Source: Struthio camelus
Lineage: Eukaryota; Chordata; Aves; Struthioniformes; Struthionidae
Direction of reading: 5' to 3'
Length of the DNA: 64,000 nt
Assembly (NCBI RefSeq): GCF_040807025.1
Contig: NC_090967.1
Span: 7,556,001-7,620,000, forward strand
In this document: positions 44,601 through 64,000 of the stretch, one piece after another
How positions within the stretch are numbered: the stretch's first letter is position 1
Layout of the letters: every line of letters begins with the position of its first letter
Translations under genes and position numbers: made by a program
Notes under the pieces: model-generated
What the model saw: only the letters and a program-made list of their open reading frames with translations
The model's database searches: none
What the model was told of the DNA's origin: nothing

Positions 44601-47600
44601 TTTGCTGAATGATCTTTGGCTTGTTCCTGTCTCTTCTTATCTCTAATCCTCCTCCTGGGTTTACTAAGATCTATTTTGAGTGCAAGCTCTTGGAGCTTCT
44701 CTTAGCATTCCAGACGAATTTGTCATTTTCCAGATTTTCTAGTTTTGGTGTCTCCACAGAGCTGTAATGTCCTCGAAGACTCGGGGTGGGGGAGGAAGAA
44801 GGGGGGAAGGCAGTATGATTTGAGGGGTTGGTTTATTTGTCTTTTAAACCTCAGAGACAGCAGTGGGTTAGTGATGAGACCCCCAGAGAGGGAAACTGGC
44901 TAGAAGGGAAGTAGAAACTGATGTGGGCCTGACTACTGCTGGGAGATCAACCACGGACCTATCTAAAGGGAAAGGAAATAACAATAACCCTTCTGACCCA
45001 GTTGTTTCTGTGTTGGTCACGAGACCAACATTGAGGGCAGACGAGCAGGGCTCCATCCATATGTTAACATCTCCTTTCCGTCCCACTCTCTCCCCACTTG
45101 CAGGACGGCTCTTGCAATGGTCTGCAGCACTATGCAGCTCTTGGCCGAGACCTTATTGGTGCCATCTCTGTCAATCTGATGCCCTGTGATGTTCCCCAGG
45201 ATGTTTACAGTGCGGTGGCCCAGCAGGTAAGGTACAGTGGGGTCCCAGGAAAGGACCTCTTGGACCTGCCCCTCCCTCTTTGCAAGGCGTAGCACAGGGC
45301 CACTCCAGCTCTCAAGGAGAAAGATCAGGATAAGCCCAGTGTACAGTCGGCTCGGGAAGCTTCAGCTGATTAGAGGCAGAGAGTGTGTCTCCCTCCCTGA
45401 GGGGGAATCACTGCCCCAGCTGCAGTGGATATCTGGCTAGAGATCTGTTCCAGCTGAGGACAGGGGTAGCTATGAGCCACAGGGATTTCTGTACCCCTCC
45501 CCCCTTCTGAATTAAATCTGGGAGAAGGAGGGTAGAGAGATGGAGGAGAGCAGAGAATGTTCCTTGTCTCTTGATAACACCTGGCTGGCCCACAGGTTAT
45601 GGGATTTCCTTCATTTGAGCTGTGTGTGGAGAAGGGGGGAGGGATTCAGCCCTTGGCACTGATGCCAAGGCTGCACTTTTCTTGGCAAGATGTGTAGTAT
45701 GAAATCAGCCTGCTGGGAAGTGTACTGAGACTTACCAGACTCGCTCCACTGGCATTAAACCCCTGGATCTCACTTCTAGATCTCACCGTGTTGTATAGAG
45801 GCAGCAGTGTACCAGAGGGCAGGAGGGGGCACACAGAGGGTGCATTTGTTCAGAGTTGCGATCAGGGTGGCAGAAGCAGGAGGAGAACCTGGCTCCTGAG
45901 CCACAGTCCTAGTGCCATGTCCTTGTAATGCCTGTCACCACCTAGCTGCCAAATGACACAGGGCTCTGCTGAGGCAGCAGTGGAAAGCTCTGGTCGCCCT
46001 GCTTGCGTGGTCCTCTGTGAAAGCCAAACACAAACAGCAGAGGATCTCTGTTAGGCAGGGCTGGTGAAGATGGGCTACAGGATTTGTGGTGGGAGTTCAG
46101 GCCAGGCAGTGTGCTGCTGAGGGGGGGGTCTCCCCCGGCTCACAGTGGAACTGACCTGCTGGGTGCTCTCCTCCTCAGGTGGAGGAGTTTCGGAAAAAGG
46201 ATGCCCAGCAGGGAGTGAAGATTGCCCAGGTGCTGCAAGGCTTCATCAGCCGCAAGGTGGTGAAGCAGACAGTGATGACTGTGGTGTACGGTGTCACACG
46301 CTACGGTGGGCGGCTGCAGATGGAGAAGCGTCTCAAGGAGATCGATGACTTCCCTGAGGTAGCATGCCTGCCTTGGTGTCCCTCCTTGGCACCAGGTCCC
46401 CCTCGGCAGGTTTTGCACTGCCCCTGCCAGGAGTGGCACCTGGATTGCCTTTCTTATGGGTTTCCCTCCTGCTTGCTCTCTCCTTACCCTCTGAATCGCA
46501 GCTAGCAGAGGGATAAGCACCCCCATGCCTGTGCTGGGCTTTGTGCAGTGTGGTGGAAGGGCTCTGTGGGGGGAGCTGTCAGCTGGCACATGGGGGTGGG
46601 GAGGGATGTGGGGGTTCTTCAGGTAGGGCCGTTCCTCATCTTTCCTGTGCCCGAACTGGAGGCATGACAGCCTCAGCTGGTGTTTTGGATACAGAACAAG
46701 GTTTGTGACTGTGCTGTTCCCTCTGGAAGTGGCCCCCTCACGCATGTGCTTGTCCCTAGCAGACCTCTTGGAGGCTTGGCCATCTTGATGCATTTCTTGC
46801 ACTGTGACCCCATCCTGAAACAGTCCTTGCCAAGTAGATGATTTGCTGTGGCAGGCTGGTGCTGGGAGCGTTTCTGTCTGTGTCGTGTTCCTGGGGGCAG
46901 ATGAGGCAGCGAGAGCCTCCTGGTCATCCAGGGGCAGTACACAGAGCTCAGCCTGCCATCAGACAAGGAGCCGTGTGAAGTGCTGATCTCCACCTCCCTC
47001 CATCAGTGCACAACCCCCAGGCCTCTGCAGTCTTCACACAGTCTGTGGTGGAGGCAACTTTGAGGTGCTTTGAGTGGCCTGTGGAGTGGAGATATGCTCT
47101 CTTAGCTTACCCCAGCTCCCATCACTTTGCTTTGCATTTTTTGCGACCACTTTGCCAGCCTCTCGCTCTGCCTCTTGTCTGTGCAGGAGTACTTGTGGGA
47201 AGCATCTCACTACCTCGTAAAGCAGGTTTTCAACGGCATCAAAGAGATGTTCTCAGCAACTCGAGATATCCAGGTAAGGTGCCTGCTGCCTCTCTTATCT
47301 CTCTTCCCCCCCCCCCCCTTTTCTTCTTCCTTGGCCCCCCTCCATAGACCAGGAAAGTGAGATGCTCCATGGGGAGAGATGATTCTTCTGTGTCCTGGCC
47401 CAGAGAGACTCCTCCTGCCCCAGCCCAGAGGATGTGGGGGTTGTTCCTAGTGCAGGGCCAAGCTCCCCTATAAGTGCGGTCTACGGCAGGAGGTCAGACT
47501 CACATGTGCTGGGAGGGAGTGGGGGTATGCCCAGCTGCTCATGCTAACTCCAGCCACTTTCCTCCCCTCTCCCTACTTTCCTCCTCCCCTCTGCCTAAGA

Positions 47601-50600
47601 ACTGGCTGACGGAGAGCGCCAAGCTCATTGCCCAGTCAGGACGGACAGTGGAGTGGGTCACCCCGCTGGGTCTCCCTGTCGTGCAGCCCTACTATCGAGC
47701 CAGGTCAACTGTGGTGAGTATCTGCTGTGCAGGACTGAGTTGTCCATCTATTCCTTCCTCTGCTATGTTGAGGAGAGAGAGGGCAGCAGGGCCCCAAGGC
47801 AGCAAGCTGTTGGGGCAGGAGGTTGGTATCACCTGCAGGTGAGCCTGGAGAGCCTGAAGGATTTGTGTATGCAGTCACACATCCTCCAGCCTCATCACTC
47901 CCTGCAGAGACTGGAGCGTGTGGGCGGGTTGATGAGGAATCTCTGCTGTTCCCCATCCCCACTCACTCAGCTGGGGTGCAGGCCTGTTCCCCTTACCAAG
48001 AAGCCTTCCTCGGGGCTGGTGTGATTCAGTCTTGCTGCTCTCACATCCCACGCGCTGCTGAACTGACTCAGTTCTCCTTGGCCTGCCTTGTCCTCACAGC
48101 TACTCTCCAGTGGCCTCCTGTCTGCTGCGTAGGGGGGGAGCAGGCAGGTGCCTTTCACCTGCAGGAGCCCTTTTCTTAGTCTTCATAGGGGAACAAGGTG
48201 TGAATCAGCACGTCACTGTGAAGGGGTGAAGGATGTGCCAGCATCCTCAGGAGGGGAGGCAGGCGAGATGCCAATGGGGAGTGACAGCTGCCATGGGAAC
48301 CGGGATGCTCTGGACAAATCCCCTTCCAGACCGTGCACTGCAGCCAGGGAACCTCTGCAGAGCAGAGTAGTGCGTTGGCACAATCGCCTCTCCAAAAGTC
48401 CGTGGCAACGTTGAGTGCCTTATGTTGTCTGGGCAGTGCTGCGTAACAGTCAATCCACTTTCTCTCTCCCTGTAGCTGAACTGCAGTATGCAGAACTTGA
48501 GTGTGAAAAACTCCAACAGCAACCAGTAAGTATTAACTCATGATCTTCACTGAGCCCCTTCTGTCCCCACTCTGTTCTTTGGAGATGAATGTCTCCAAAT
48601 GTCCTGCCGATGTGTGGTGAAACTCCTGGCATCCCACTGAGCTGTGAAAAGCCAGCTGTAGGAGAGGAGCCCTGTGCTTCTTCAGCAAGGCCTTGTGGCC
48701 CTTCAGGGCTGCCTTCACGACCCCCAGATCTTGGTCGGCACTGCCTTTATGCATGGCACCACTTTTGTCCTGGCCCCCTCGTCTTTGGCCTGGGAAGGGC
48801 CCCAGCTCTTCCTGTGTCCTGCTCTGTGCTGCAGGAAGCCTGATACAGTGAAGCAGAAAAATGCCTTTCCGCCTAACTTCATCCACTCCCTGGACTCCAC
48901 CCACATGATGCTTACAGCTCTGCACTGCCTCAGGTAGGAAGCAGGGGTAGCCTGGGCTCTTGCTTGGCCTCAGAGACTCAGGTCTCTGCTGAGAGAGCAT
49001 CACCAGGGACATGGGAAAAGAGATTTCCCTGGCGGATGGGTGGTTGGGGTTTCTGGCAGAGAATTGTTGAGAGGAGGTAGCAGGACAGGGATAGGGAGCC
49101 TTTGGGGGTTAGCTGTCTCTCTCGGAAGATCCTCAGCCCCTGTCCAGGGAGTCCCCACCTTGGGTAGCCCTCGCTAATACAGCAGCAAGAGGGTCTTTTG
49201 CGGGTAGGGGACATTAGAGAGAGACGAGGCTCTCAGCACTGCTTCATGGCACCTTCTGCTGCCTCCCAGGCGGGGTCTGACCTTTGTCTCGGTCCACGAT
49301 TGCTATTGGACTCATGCGCTCACCGTGGATGTCATGAACCAGGTAAAAGTGTCCTCCCGAGCCCCTTGTGAGCAGAGAGCTTGCTGATCCGTCCTCTGGG
49401 CACTTACCAGCCCTTGCATCCCCTGGGCTTTGCTGCATTTCCTGGCTTGTTCACCAGGGTGAATGTGGGGTGCTTGTTGGTGGTTGCAGCTGATTTCCTG
49501 GTGCCACAGGCTCATCTCCTCCCATCCTTCAAGGAAGGGGTGGGGGAGAATCTGTGCATGTAAATCAGTGCTGAATGCCCTGGCACATAGCAGTCAGTGC
49601 CTCTCTCCTGCCTTAGGCTCTTTCCCCAGGCTGCAAGGGCCTGTTGTACAACAGATGGATAAATGGGGGTCGGCCTCTGCTTCCCCCCTCCCCAGGCTGA
49701 TTCCCTTCACCCTTGTCTGGCAGCCCCCCTTCCCATTTTTGCCCGCTGCTTTCCCTGCCCCTCGCCTCTGACCTGTCTTGGGTGAGAACAGCACTGAGGG
49801 GAAGGAGGGCAAAACACCTGTTAAACTGCGACTCACCGTTGCTCCCTGGATCAGATCTGTCGGCAGCAATTTGTGGCTCTGCACAGCGAGAAGATCCTGC
49901 AGGATCTGTCTGAGTTCATGCTGAAGAAGTACTGCAGGTATTCCTTGCTTGTTTGCCGATCCCCTCACCCCACTTCTCCTTCCTGTCCACACTGATTTCC
50001 TCTCCTGGGAGTTGCTGTGCTGGAGTCCAGCTGCTCATGGGTTAGGTCATCTGCCTAGAGATTGCCCTCAAGGGAAATTCTGCTTCCTTCTTGACTGATG
50101 CCCAAATCACGTTAGACCTCAGTATGAAAACAAGGTATCTCAATCCCTTTGCTGCAGAACTGAAGTAGGACTCAGTGCTTGAATCCCTTTATGGGCCTGG
50201 AGTGGGCCATGATTTCTGTGCCTTGGTTTCCCCACTGCAAATGAGGCAGGAAGGGGTGGTGAAGACGCAAACTGGGTTGGAGGCCTTTGGTAACCACGGC
50301 AAAGCTCAGACAATCCCGAAGTGGCCTGAATCCTGGGAAGGGCCTGTAGGTGCCTCAACACCTGCTTAGGGCAGTTGTGGCAGGGCATGGGCTCCTTCTG
50401 CCGCAAGGTGCGTAGCATGCTTTGGAAGAGCTGCAGCCTGTCGTCAGGGTCCTGTGCTGGGGAACAGAGGAGGATGCACTTGCTGCTAGGGTTCCCCTGC
50501 TGACTCACTTTTCTTCTAGTTCATCCAGCCCGGGAAGGGAGACTAAAGCCCTTTGGCAGAAGAAACTGATGGAGCAGCTGTCAAATGTCCCTAAGACAGG

Positions 50601-51525
50601 TAGGAGCAAAGGATAGGAACTGTAAAGCTCAGGAGTGGTTTGGAAATGAGGGGGATGAGATGGGGAATGGCCCTCAAAACCCCTGAGCTAATGGGGTCTC
50701 TGAAGCTGGAGATATTGAGCCTTCAGTCAGCAATGCTGAAGGTGTCCCCTAAGATCAGATTTTTCTGCTTGCCTTGGGCTGCACAGCGTGGAAGCAGGGC
50801 CTGAAGACATTCCCCTGCAGCCTCCCTGGGAACTGGCCCTGCCTTTCCCTGGAGTTTAGCCCCTGGGATTCTCCCTCTAAGCTGACCTGGCTGGTGCTGT
50901 CCCCCATCTTGTTGCTCTTCTCTCATCTGTTCCTGACAGCGAGGCATTTGCCTGGAGATGCGAGTGAGGCACAGAGCATGGTAATTGCCAGGATCTGGAT
51001 GGTATACATGCAATGGGATTAAGGCAATTAGTTTAACTCCTGCTAATCCCTAAGCCATGCCTCAGCCAGACCATCTGGCTAAACTTTGTTCTGTCTTTGC
51101 AAACCATAACAGGCAAGCGCCCTGGCCCATGCTGTTAAACAGCTGCCGTGGTCTGCCCGAGGTGGCTGTGATCCAGTGGCAGTGTTGCTTCTTACAGTGA
51201 GGCCGTGAACTTCCCTCTTCCTTCCCTTCCTTGCTGCTGTTATGCTCTTCTGTTCTGCTCTTCCAACCATTGTCCTGGAGTAAATTTGGAGAGATATCAG
51301 TCGCTGGAAGAGCTCTGTGCTCCATTGCTGTCTGGACTCACACCACCGCAGGGGCTGAGCTGAAGTACAGTTTTCTGTAGGCAGCTAAAGCAGGGCTTGG
51401 GGGAGAGTCTCTCCCCATTTACCCCGTCTCTGACCTTGCTCTCCCCCAACCTCTCTTCTCCTATGCTTCCCCAAGGTGAGTTCAACCTGAGGAAGGTGAT
51501 GGAATCCACCTATTTCTTCAGCTGA
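32619..51525 (+). CDS. POLRMT: POLRMT, mitochondrial DNA-directed RNA polymerase (complete, 21 exons)
   Basis: Exons: 32619-32676, 33673-33768, 34465-35138, 35633-35763, 38754-38940, 39424-39573, 39748-39909, 40246-40416, 41185-41424, 41577-42356, 42916-43038, 45104-45226, 46179-46358, 47187-47273, 47600-47713, 48476-48525, 48835-48933, 49270-49342, 49855-49937, 50520-50599, 51476-51525. They total 3711 bases, 1236 residues; human has 1230. Residues 1-29 form an Arg/Leu-rich mitochondrial presequence with a likely cleavage at R27-N-Y/S30. A tether helix (about 48-61), a Lys-rich stretch (147-170) and PPR repeats (about 240-370) precede the N-terminal and T7-like polymerase domains. POLRMT transcribes mtDNA with TFAM and TFB2M and primes its replication. 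The start chosen gives the presequence; the frame closes on the family ending STYFFS. It is convergent with HCN2. Confidence 0.97.
32758..33410 (+). repeat. Degenerate G-rich minisatellite in POLRMT intron 1, unit about 60-70 bases
   Basis: A unit like GGGGACGGAGCCGGGGCTGT, GGGGGTCCCTGGGGTCCTGA, CACCCCCAT recurs about ten times. The first three or four copies are close and later ones progressively diverged. It begins about 80 bases after exon 1 and is G-rich on the non-template strand. Confidence 0.85.
35764..38753 (+). other. POLRMT intron 4 (3 kb)
   Basis: The longest POLRMT intron. Apart from a MIR-like fragment at 36,796-36,880 nothing was recognised. Long open frames here lack domain features. 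Confidence 0.5.
36796..36880 (+). mobile_element. MIR-like SINE fragment
   Basis: GCCTTTGACTGGAGCATGGG, AGATTGGATTCTGTTTCTAG and CTCTGCTCCGAGACTGCAGG parallel the MIR 5'/core sequence ('gagcactggactgggagtcaggagacctgggttctagtcccagctctgccactgac'). Old and partial. Confidence 0.55.
41185..51525 (+). CDS. POLRMT: POLRMT T7-like polymerase domain exons (9-21)
   Basis: Motif [17 protein letters not shown], is in exon 12 with catalytic D925. Motif [17 protein letters not shown], is in exon 13 with K994 and Y1002. Motif [11 protein letters not shown], is in exon 18 with D1152. These correspond to T7 D537, K631, Y639 and D812, so all catalytic residues are present. Exon 10 is a single 780-base exon carrying [19 protein letters not shown], a strongly conserved block. 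Exon 15-17 between the palm strands is where sauropsid and human sequences differ most, as remembered. Confidence 0.95.
42357..42915 (+). other. POLRMT intron 10 with an AT-rich patch and antisense MIR
   Basis: AT-rich from about 42,530 to 42,765, unlike the neighbouring introns. It is followed by GGGAAATTGAGGCACAGTGA and GGTGCCTTGCCCAGCATCTC (42,776-42,822), the reverse complement of the MIR core. The AT-rich part may be another decayed element; family unknown. Confidence 0.45.
42770..42905 (-). mobile_element. MIR-like SINE fragment, antisense
   Basis: Words in order: AAATTGAGGCACAGTGAGAG, GTGCCTTGCCCAGCATC, AGAGCCCAGAGGCATGACTT and GTAAGAGCACTGCC. Together they follow the reverse complement of MIR ('aactgaggcacagagag...acttgcccaaggtcac...'). 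Confidence 0.55.
43039..45103 (+). other. POLRMT intron 11 (2 kb)
   Basis: No exon recognised. A (CCAG)n-type run CCAGCCAGCCAGCCAGCCA is at about 43,798-43,815. A stretch around 44,560-44,720 weakly resembles MIR/L2 but is too diverged to call. Confidence 0.5.
45838..45930 (-). mobile_element. MIR-like SINE fragment, antisense (POLRMT intron 12)
   Basis: GGTGGCAGAAGCAGGAGGAG, AACCTGGCTCCTGAGCCACA and GTCCTAGTGCCATG match the order of the reverse-complemented MIR core ('gtggcagagccaggattgaacccaggtctcctgagtcccagtccagtgc'). Confidence 0.5.
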
Positions 51526-52384
51526 GACCCTGGCAACCAGCTGCCCTGGACTAGCTGTGGACTGTTGGCCGCTTCTGAGGCTGCGGTAGGAACTGGCCTC
51601 TCTATCCTGCGTCTCACGTGGGAAAAGGGGTATGGCAGCCAGGCCAGCAAGAGCCATCCATCCAGCTCAGATGCTGGGGCAAACTGGGACTCCTGGAGGA
51701 GTACAGGAACAGCCAAGAGGGACCAGGGGGGAGAGGGGGCCTGAGCTGTTGCATCTGTCATTATTGCCTGCATCCCTGGCAGGGGAGAGGGTACAATGTC
51801 CTGCTGCTGTCTGGGGACTGGTGGTGCTCGCCAGCCCTGGGGAGGGCTGTGTCTCCCTGGTTTGGAGTCAAAGGGCTGATGGATAGACAGTGTTGGCTTT
51901 CCTCCATCCTCCTCCCAGCACTGCCAGGCTTCGCAAGAGCTGTCCCTGCCACTGCTGCGACCTCCGGCCCTAGCCTGGCTCACCCCTGTCCTGTGTCCTT
52001 GCCATCCCCTCTCCTCTTCACCACCGGGCCTCAGACCTCCTGGAGCGTTAGGCCACTTTGCTGCCCTTCTGAGCGGAGGGGGCTGAAGCCGGCTGGCGCA
52101 CGTGCCTCCTGCTTTTCCTAGCACTGCTCTCAGCTGGGCCTGGGGCTCGCTCTCCTTTGCTCCAGTCCTGCCTGTTGCTGAGGCCTGCGGTGATGGGTGG
52201 GTGCTGGACACGGGTCCTCGTGTGCCCCGGTCTGGCTGTTGAGCGCTAGCACACCTCCCAGTAGTCTCTGCTGCTCCTGGCTGTCGTTCAGCCTCCTCAT
52301 TTCCAGGGATCTGTTTAAATTCTGCTGGCTGGATCTCAGGCAGGGAAAACTATTAACACTGGGGCAGAAGTGTACAATGCTGTA

Positions 52385-52390
52385 AATAAA
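52385..52390 (+). terminator. POLRMT: POLRMT poly(A) signal AATAAA
   Basis: AATAAA followed at once by a T-rich downstream element, 860 bases after the POLRMT stop codon. The 3' UTR is therefore about 51,526-52,410. Confidence 0.8.
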
Positions 52391-52409
52391 ATGTTTTTTT
52401 TTTTGAAAT

Positions 52410-52930
52410 ACCACGAGGGAATTGCATTCCTCTCAGCATCTTTGCCAGAAGCCTCAGGGGGGGCTGAGGCTTTCTGCCAATGGTACCTGGGCACTGGGGG
52501 GAGATAGGCCTGCTGCTCCCTGCACCCAGACAAGCAAGAGTCCAAAAAAGCGACAATGAGCACAGGGCTCTCAGAGTGGCTGGTTGTGGCCACTTGGCCA
52601 TTGCATTTTTTTTGGGTGAGGAGCCTCCTGTCTCACTGACTGTGGCCTTCCAGCCCTCAGCTTCTCCATGGGGCTGGGCTGTTGTGACCCTGCTTCTGCC
52701 AGGGCAATTGAAGCTTGGAGGATGCGTGAGCCCTGGGCCAGAGCAGGGAGTCTGGCCATGCTTGTGGCTGGGAGCCCTGCAGCCAGTAGCTCCAGTTCCC
52801 AGCCTGCTCCCAGCTGCAGCCATGCGGTGTCCAGCTGGGCCCTGTCTCAGGCAGGGCTGGGTGAAGGGAGGGGGAGGCATGGCGCTGCCAGCAAGCAGGA
52901 AACGTTCCTTGGAGGAGACGTTGTGCCTTG

Positions 52931-52969
<39 letters not shown>

Positions 52970-53160
52970 CCTCTTTCCCCCTGGCTGGGAAGCAGCCCTT
53001 TAAAGGACAAAGCCTGGGGCAGTGCCCGATAGCCATGCTTGGCGAGGGCTGGGTGAGGGGCAGCCAGCCGAGCCGGGCTGCGAAGCAGACCGCCAGCGGC
53101 CAGAGCCCCAGCACAGAGGGATCATAGCAAAGGAGAAACAGAGACAGAGTCCTGCGTAGC
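52410..53160. other. POLRMT-HCN2 tail-to-tail spacer with a 37-base T run
   Basis: A 750-base spacer between two convergent poly(A) signals. A homopolymer of about 37 T occupies 52,933-52,969. No gene recognised; a read-through open frame on either strand has no domain. Confidence 0.6.
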
Positions 53161-53177
53161 ACTGTCAGTTGCTGACG

Positions 53178-53183
53178 TTTATT
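53178..53183 (-). terminator. HCN2: HCN2 poly(A) signal AATAAA (minus strand)
   Basis: The minus strand reads AATAAA about 970 bases after the HCN2 stop codon. The two convergent genes thus end about 750 bases apart. Confidence 0.7.
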
Positions 53184-54148
53184 GCACAGGATGGGCTGGA
53201 TGGAAAGGTGGATTCTTGGCGCGGGGCCCTGTCCCGTTGGCTCCACAGCTACCGTGAGTTGGGCTGGCACGTGGCCCTGTGGCAGTGGGGTCACTGCATA
53301 CATTCAACAGGGAAGGCTTGAGAGCGCTAGGTATCGAGACACATGTGCACGCAGTGCCCCCCCCCCCAGCTCTGTGGGGCTGGCTGGAGCGAGAGGCTGT
53401 GGGGGGAGCATGTGCATGTGTGTACACACACCTATATGTATATATACATACACACACACACATGCCAGGCACTCACTAACCATCCCAAGGCAACATTCCC
53501 TCAGACCCCCCCCCCCCCCCCCAAAACAACTTACCTCCAGGTCCTTGGCCATCACCCTTCGCCTTGGTGCTGAGGGGGCAGCAGGGACACACACCAAGGG
53601 CTGCCAGCTTGCTGCAGGGCTGTAGCACCTGCATGTACCTAAGACCCCAAGGCAGTGTCCTGCAGATGCACACATATAGGTATGTAATCAGGGCATATAT
53701 AGCATATGCAGTGTTGATCACGGGGGGGGGGGTGATTGATGCAGCTGTGGCTTTGGTGGGGCAATGGGGCTTTGCCATAGGAAGCAGGAGACAGGCTCAG
53801 ACTTTGGTTGGTGGCAATGAAGCTGGGAGGCTCAGCCCAGCCTCTCGCCATCACCCCCATGGTTTGGGGAGGCCAGAGGCCCTGTTCCCCACCCCACGGG
53901 CTCCCCTGTGGCTGCCCTTGCTCTGCAGTGTCTGGCGAAGATGGGAAGCAGCAGGGGCTGGAGCCACGGCGGGGAGAGGCAGCCGGTGAGGCTGCCATGT
54001 CCCAGCTGGAAAGGTGCGGGGAAGGGCGCTGGGTGGAGAGGTGCACTCTGATTTGCTGCCACCTCCCTGAACACCCCCCTCCAGCACTCTCCTCCAGCCA
54101 TGCAGGCCCCCCCCCCCCCCCCCCCGCTTGGCTGGCATGAAGCAAAGG
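53184..54148 (-). other. HCN2: HCN2 3' UTR with long G homopolymers and a mixed dinucleotide repeat
   Basis: On the plus strand C runs of 11, 17 and 19 bases lie at 53,357-53,367, 53,506-53,522 and 54,107-54,125, which are G runs in the HCN2 transcript. An 11-base G run (plus strand) is at 53,722-53,732. A (TG/TA/CA)n patch is at about 53,415-53,465. Confidence 0.7.

Positions 54149-64000
<9,852 letters not shown>

Noticed and set aside
44560-44720. Possible MIR/L2 fragment in POLRMT intron 11
   Set aside because: Only scattered words match; too diverged to support without a library search.
52933-52969. T run as the poly(A) tail of a processed retrocopy on the minus strand
   Set aside because: No recognisable coding or element sequence precedes it and no target-site duplication was seen.

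Overview
This is a vertebrate nuclear window: split genes with GT-AG introns, CpG-island promoters, poly(A) signals, and old MIR/L2 and CR1/L3 fragments at low density. Very high GC, many minisatellites, CR1-type 3' ends and the near absence of young repeats suggest a sauropsid (bird, crocodilian or turtle) small, GC-rich chromosome. The exact species cannot be read from the sequence. No LTR or retrovirus-like element, CRISPR array, tRNA or rRNA was seen. Gene order and orientation match, in mirror image, the human 19p13.3 block HCN2-POLRMT-FGF22-RNF126-FSTL3, as remembered from established maps. Layout, left to right: (1) 110-170, minus, first coding exon (signal peptide) of a gene that by position, orientation and exon phase is probably FSTL3; the rest lies off the left edge. 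(2) About 450-10,600, a 10-kb gene-free stretch of GC-rich DNA with a GTGAG-rich array, AT-rich islands, a CR1/L3 relic, several MIR/L2 relics and a small minisatellite. (3) 10,930-22,057, plus, RNF126, a RING-H2 E3 ubiquitin ligase, nine exons, complete, 312 residues; its first intron holds a 1.1-kb G-rich minisatellite. (4) 26,187-30,835, minus, FGF22, three exons, complete, 186 residues, with a possible upstream ORF touching its start codon. (5) 32,619-52,390, plus, POLRMT, the mitochondrial RNA polymerase, 21 exons, complete, 1236 residues, with a compact promoter carrying CTCF-, ZNF143/THAP11-, NRF1- and YY1-like sites and a four-codon upstream ORF. (6) 53,178-61,950, minus, HCN2, exons 2-8; exon 1 (cytoplasmic N-terminus) must lie beyond the right edge. 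The genes alternate strand, giving head-to-head pairs (FSTL3/RNF126 and FGF22/POLRMT) and tail-to-tail pairs (RNF126/FGF22 and POLRMT/HCN2). They do not form one pathway: RNF126 and POLRMT are housekeeping genes, while FGF22 and HCN2 are tissue-restricted signalling and channel genes. I found no clearly new biological system. The points most worth a second look are regulatory: upstream ORFs on POLRMT and FGF22, a strong TATA box facing away from RNF126, G-rich first-intron minisatellites, and a possible internal promoter in HCN2 intron 1. All exon borders were read by eye from GT-AG signals, reading frame and remembered vertebrate orthologs; the frames close exactly for all complete genes.
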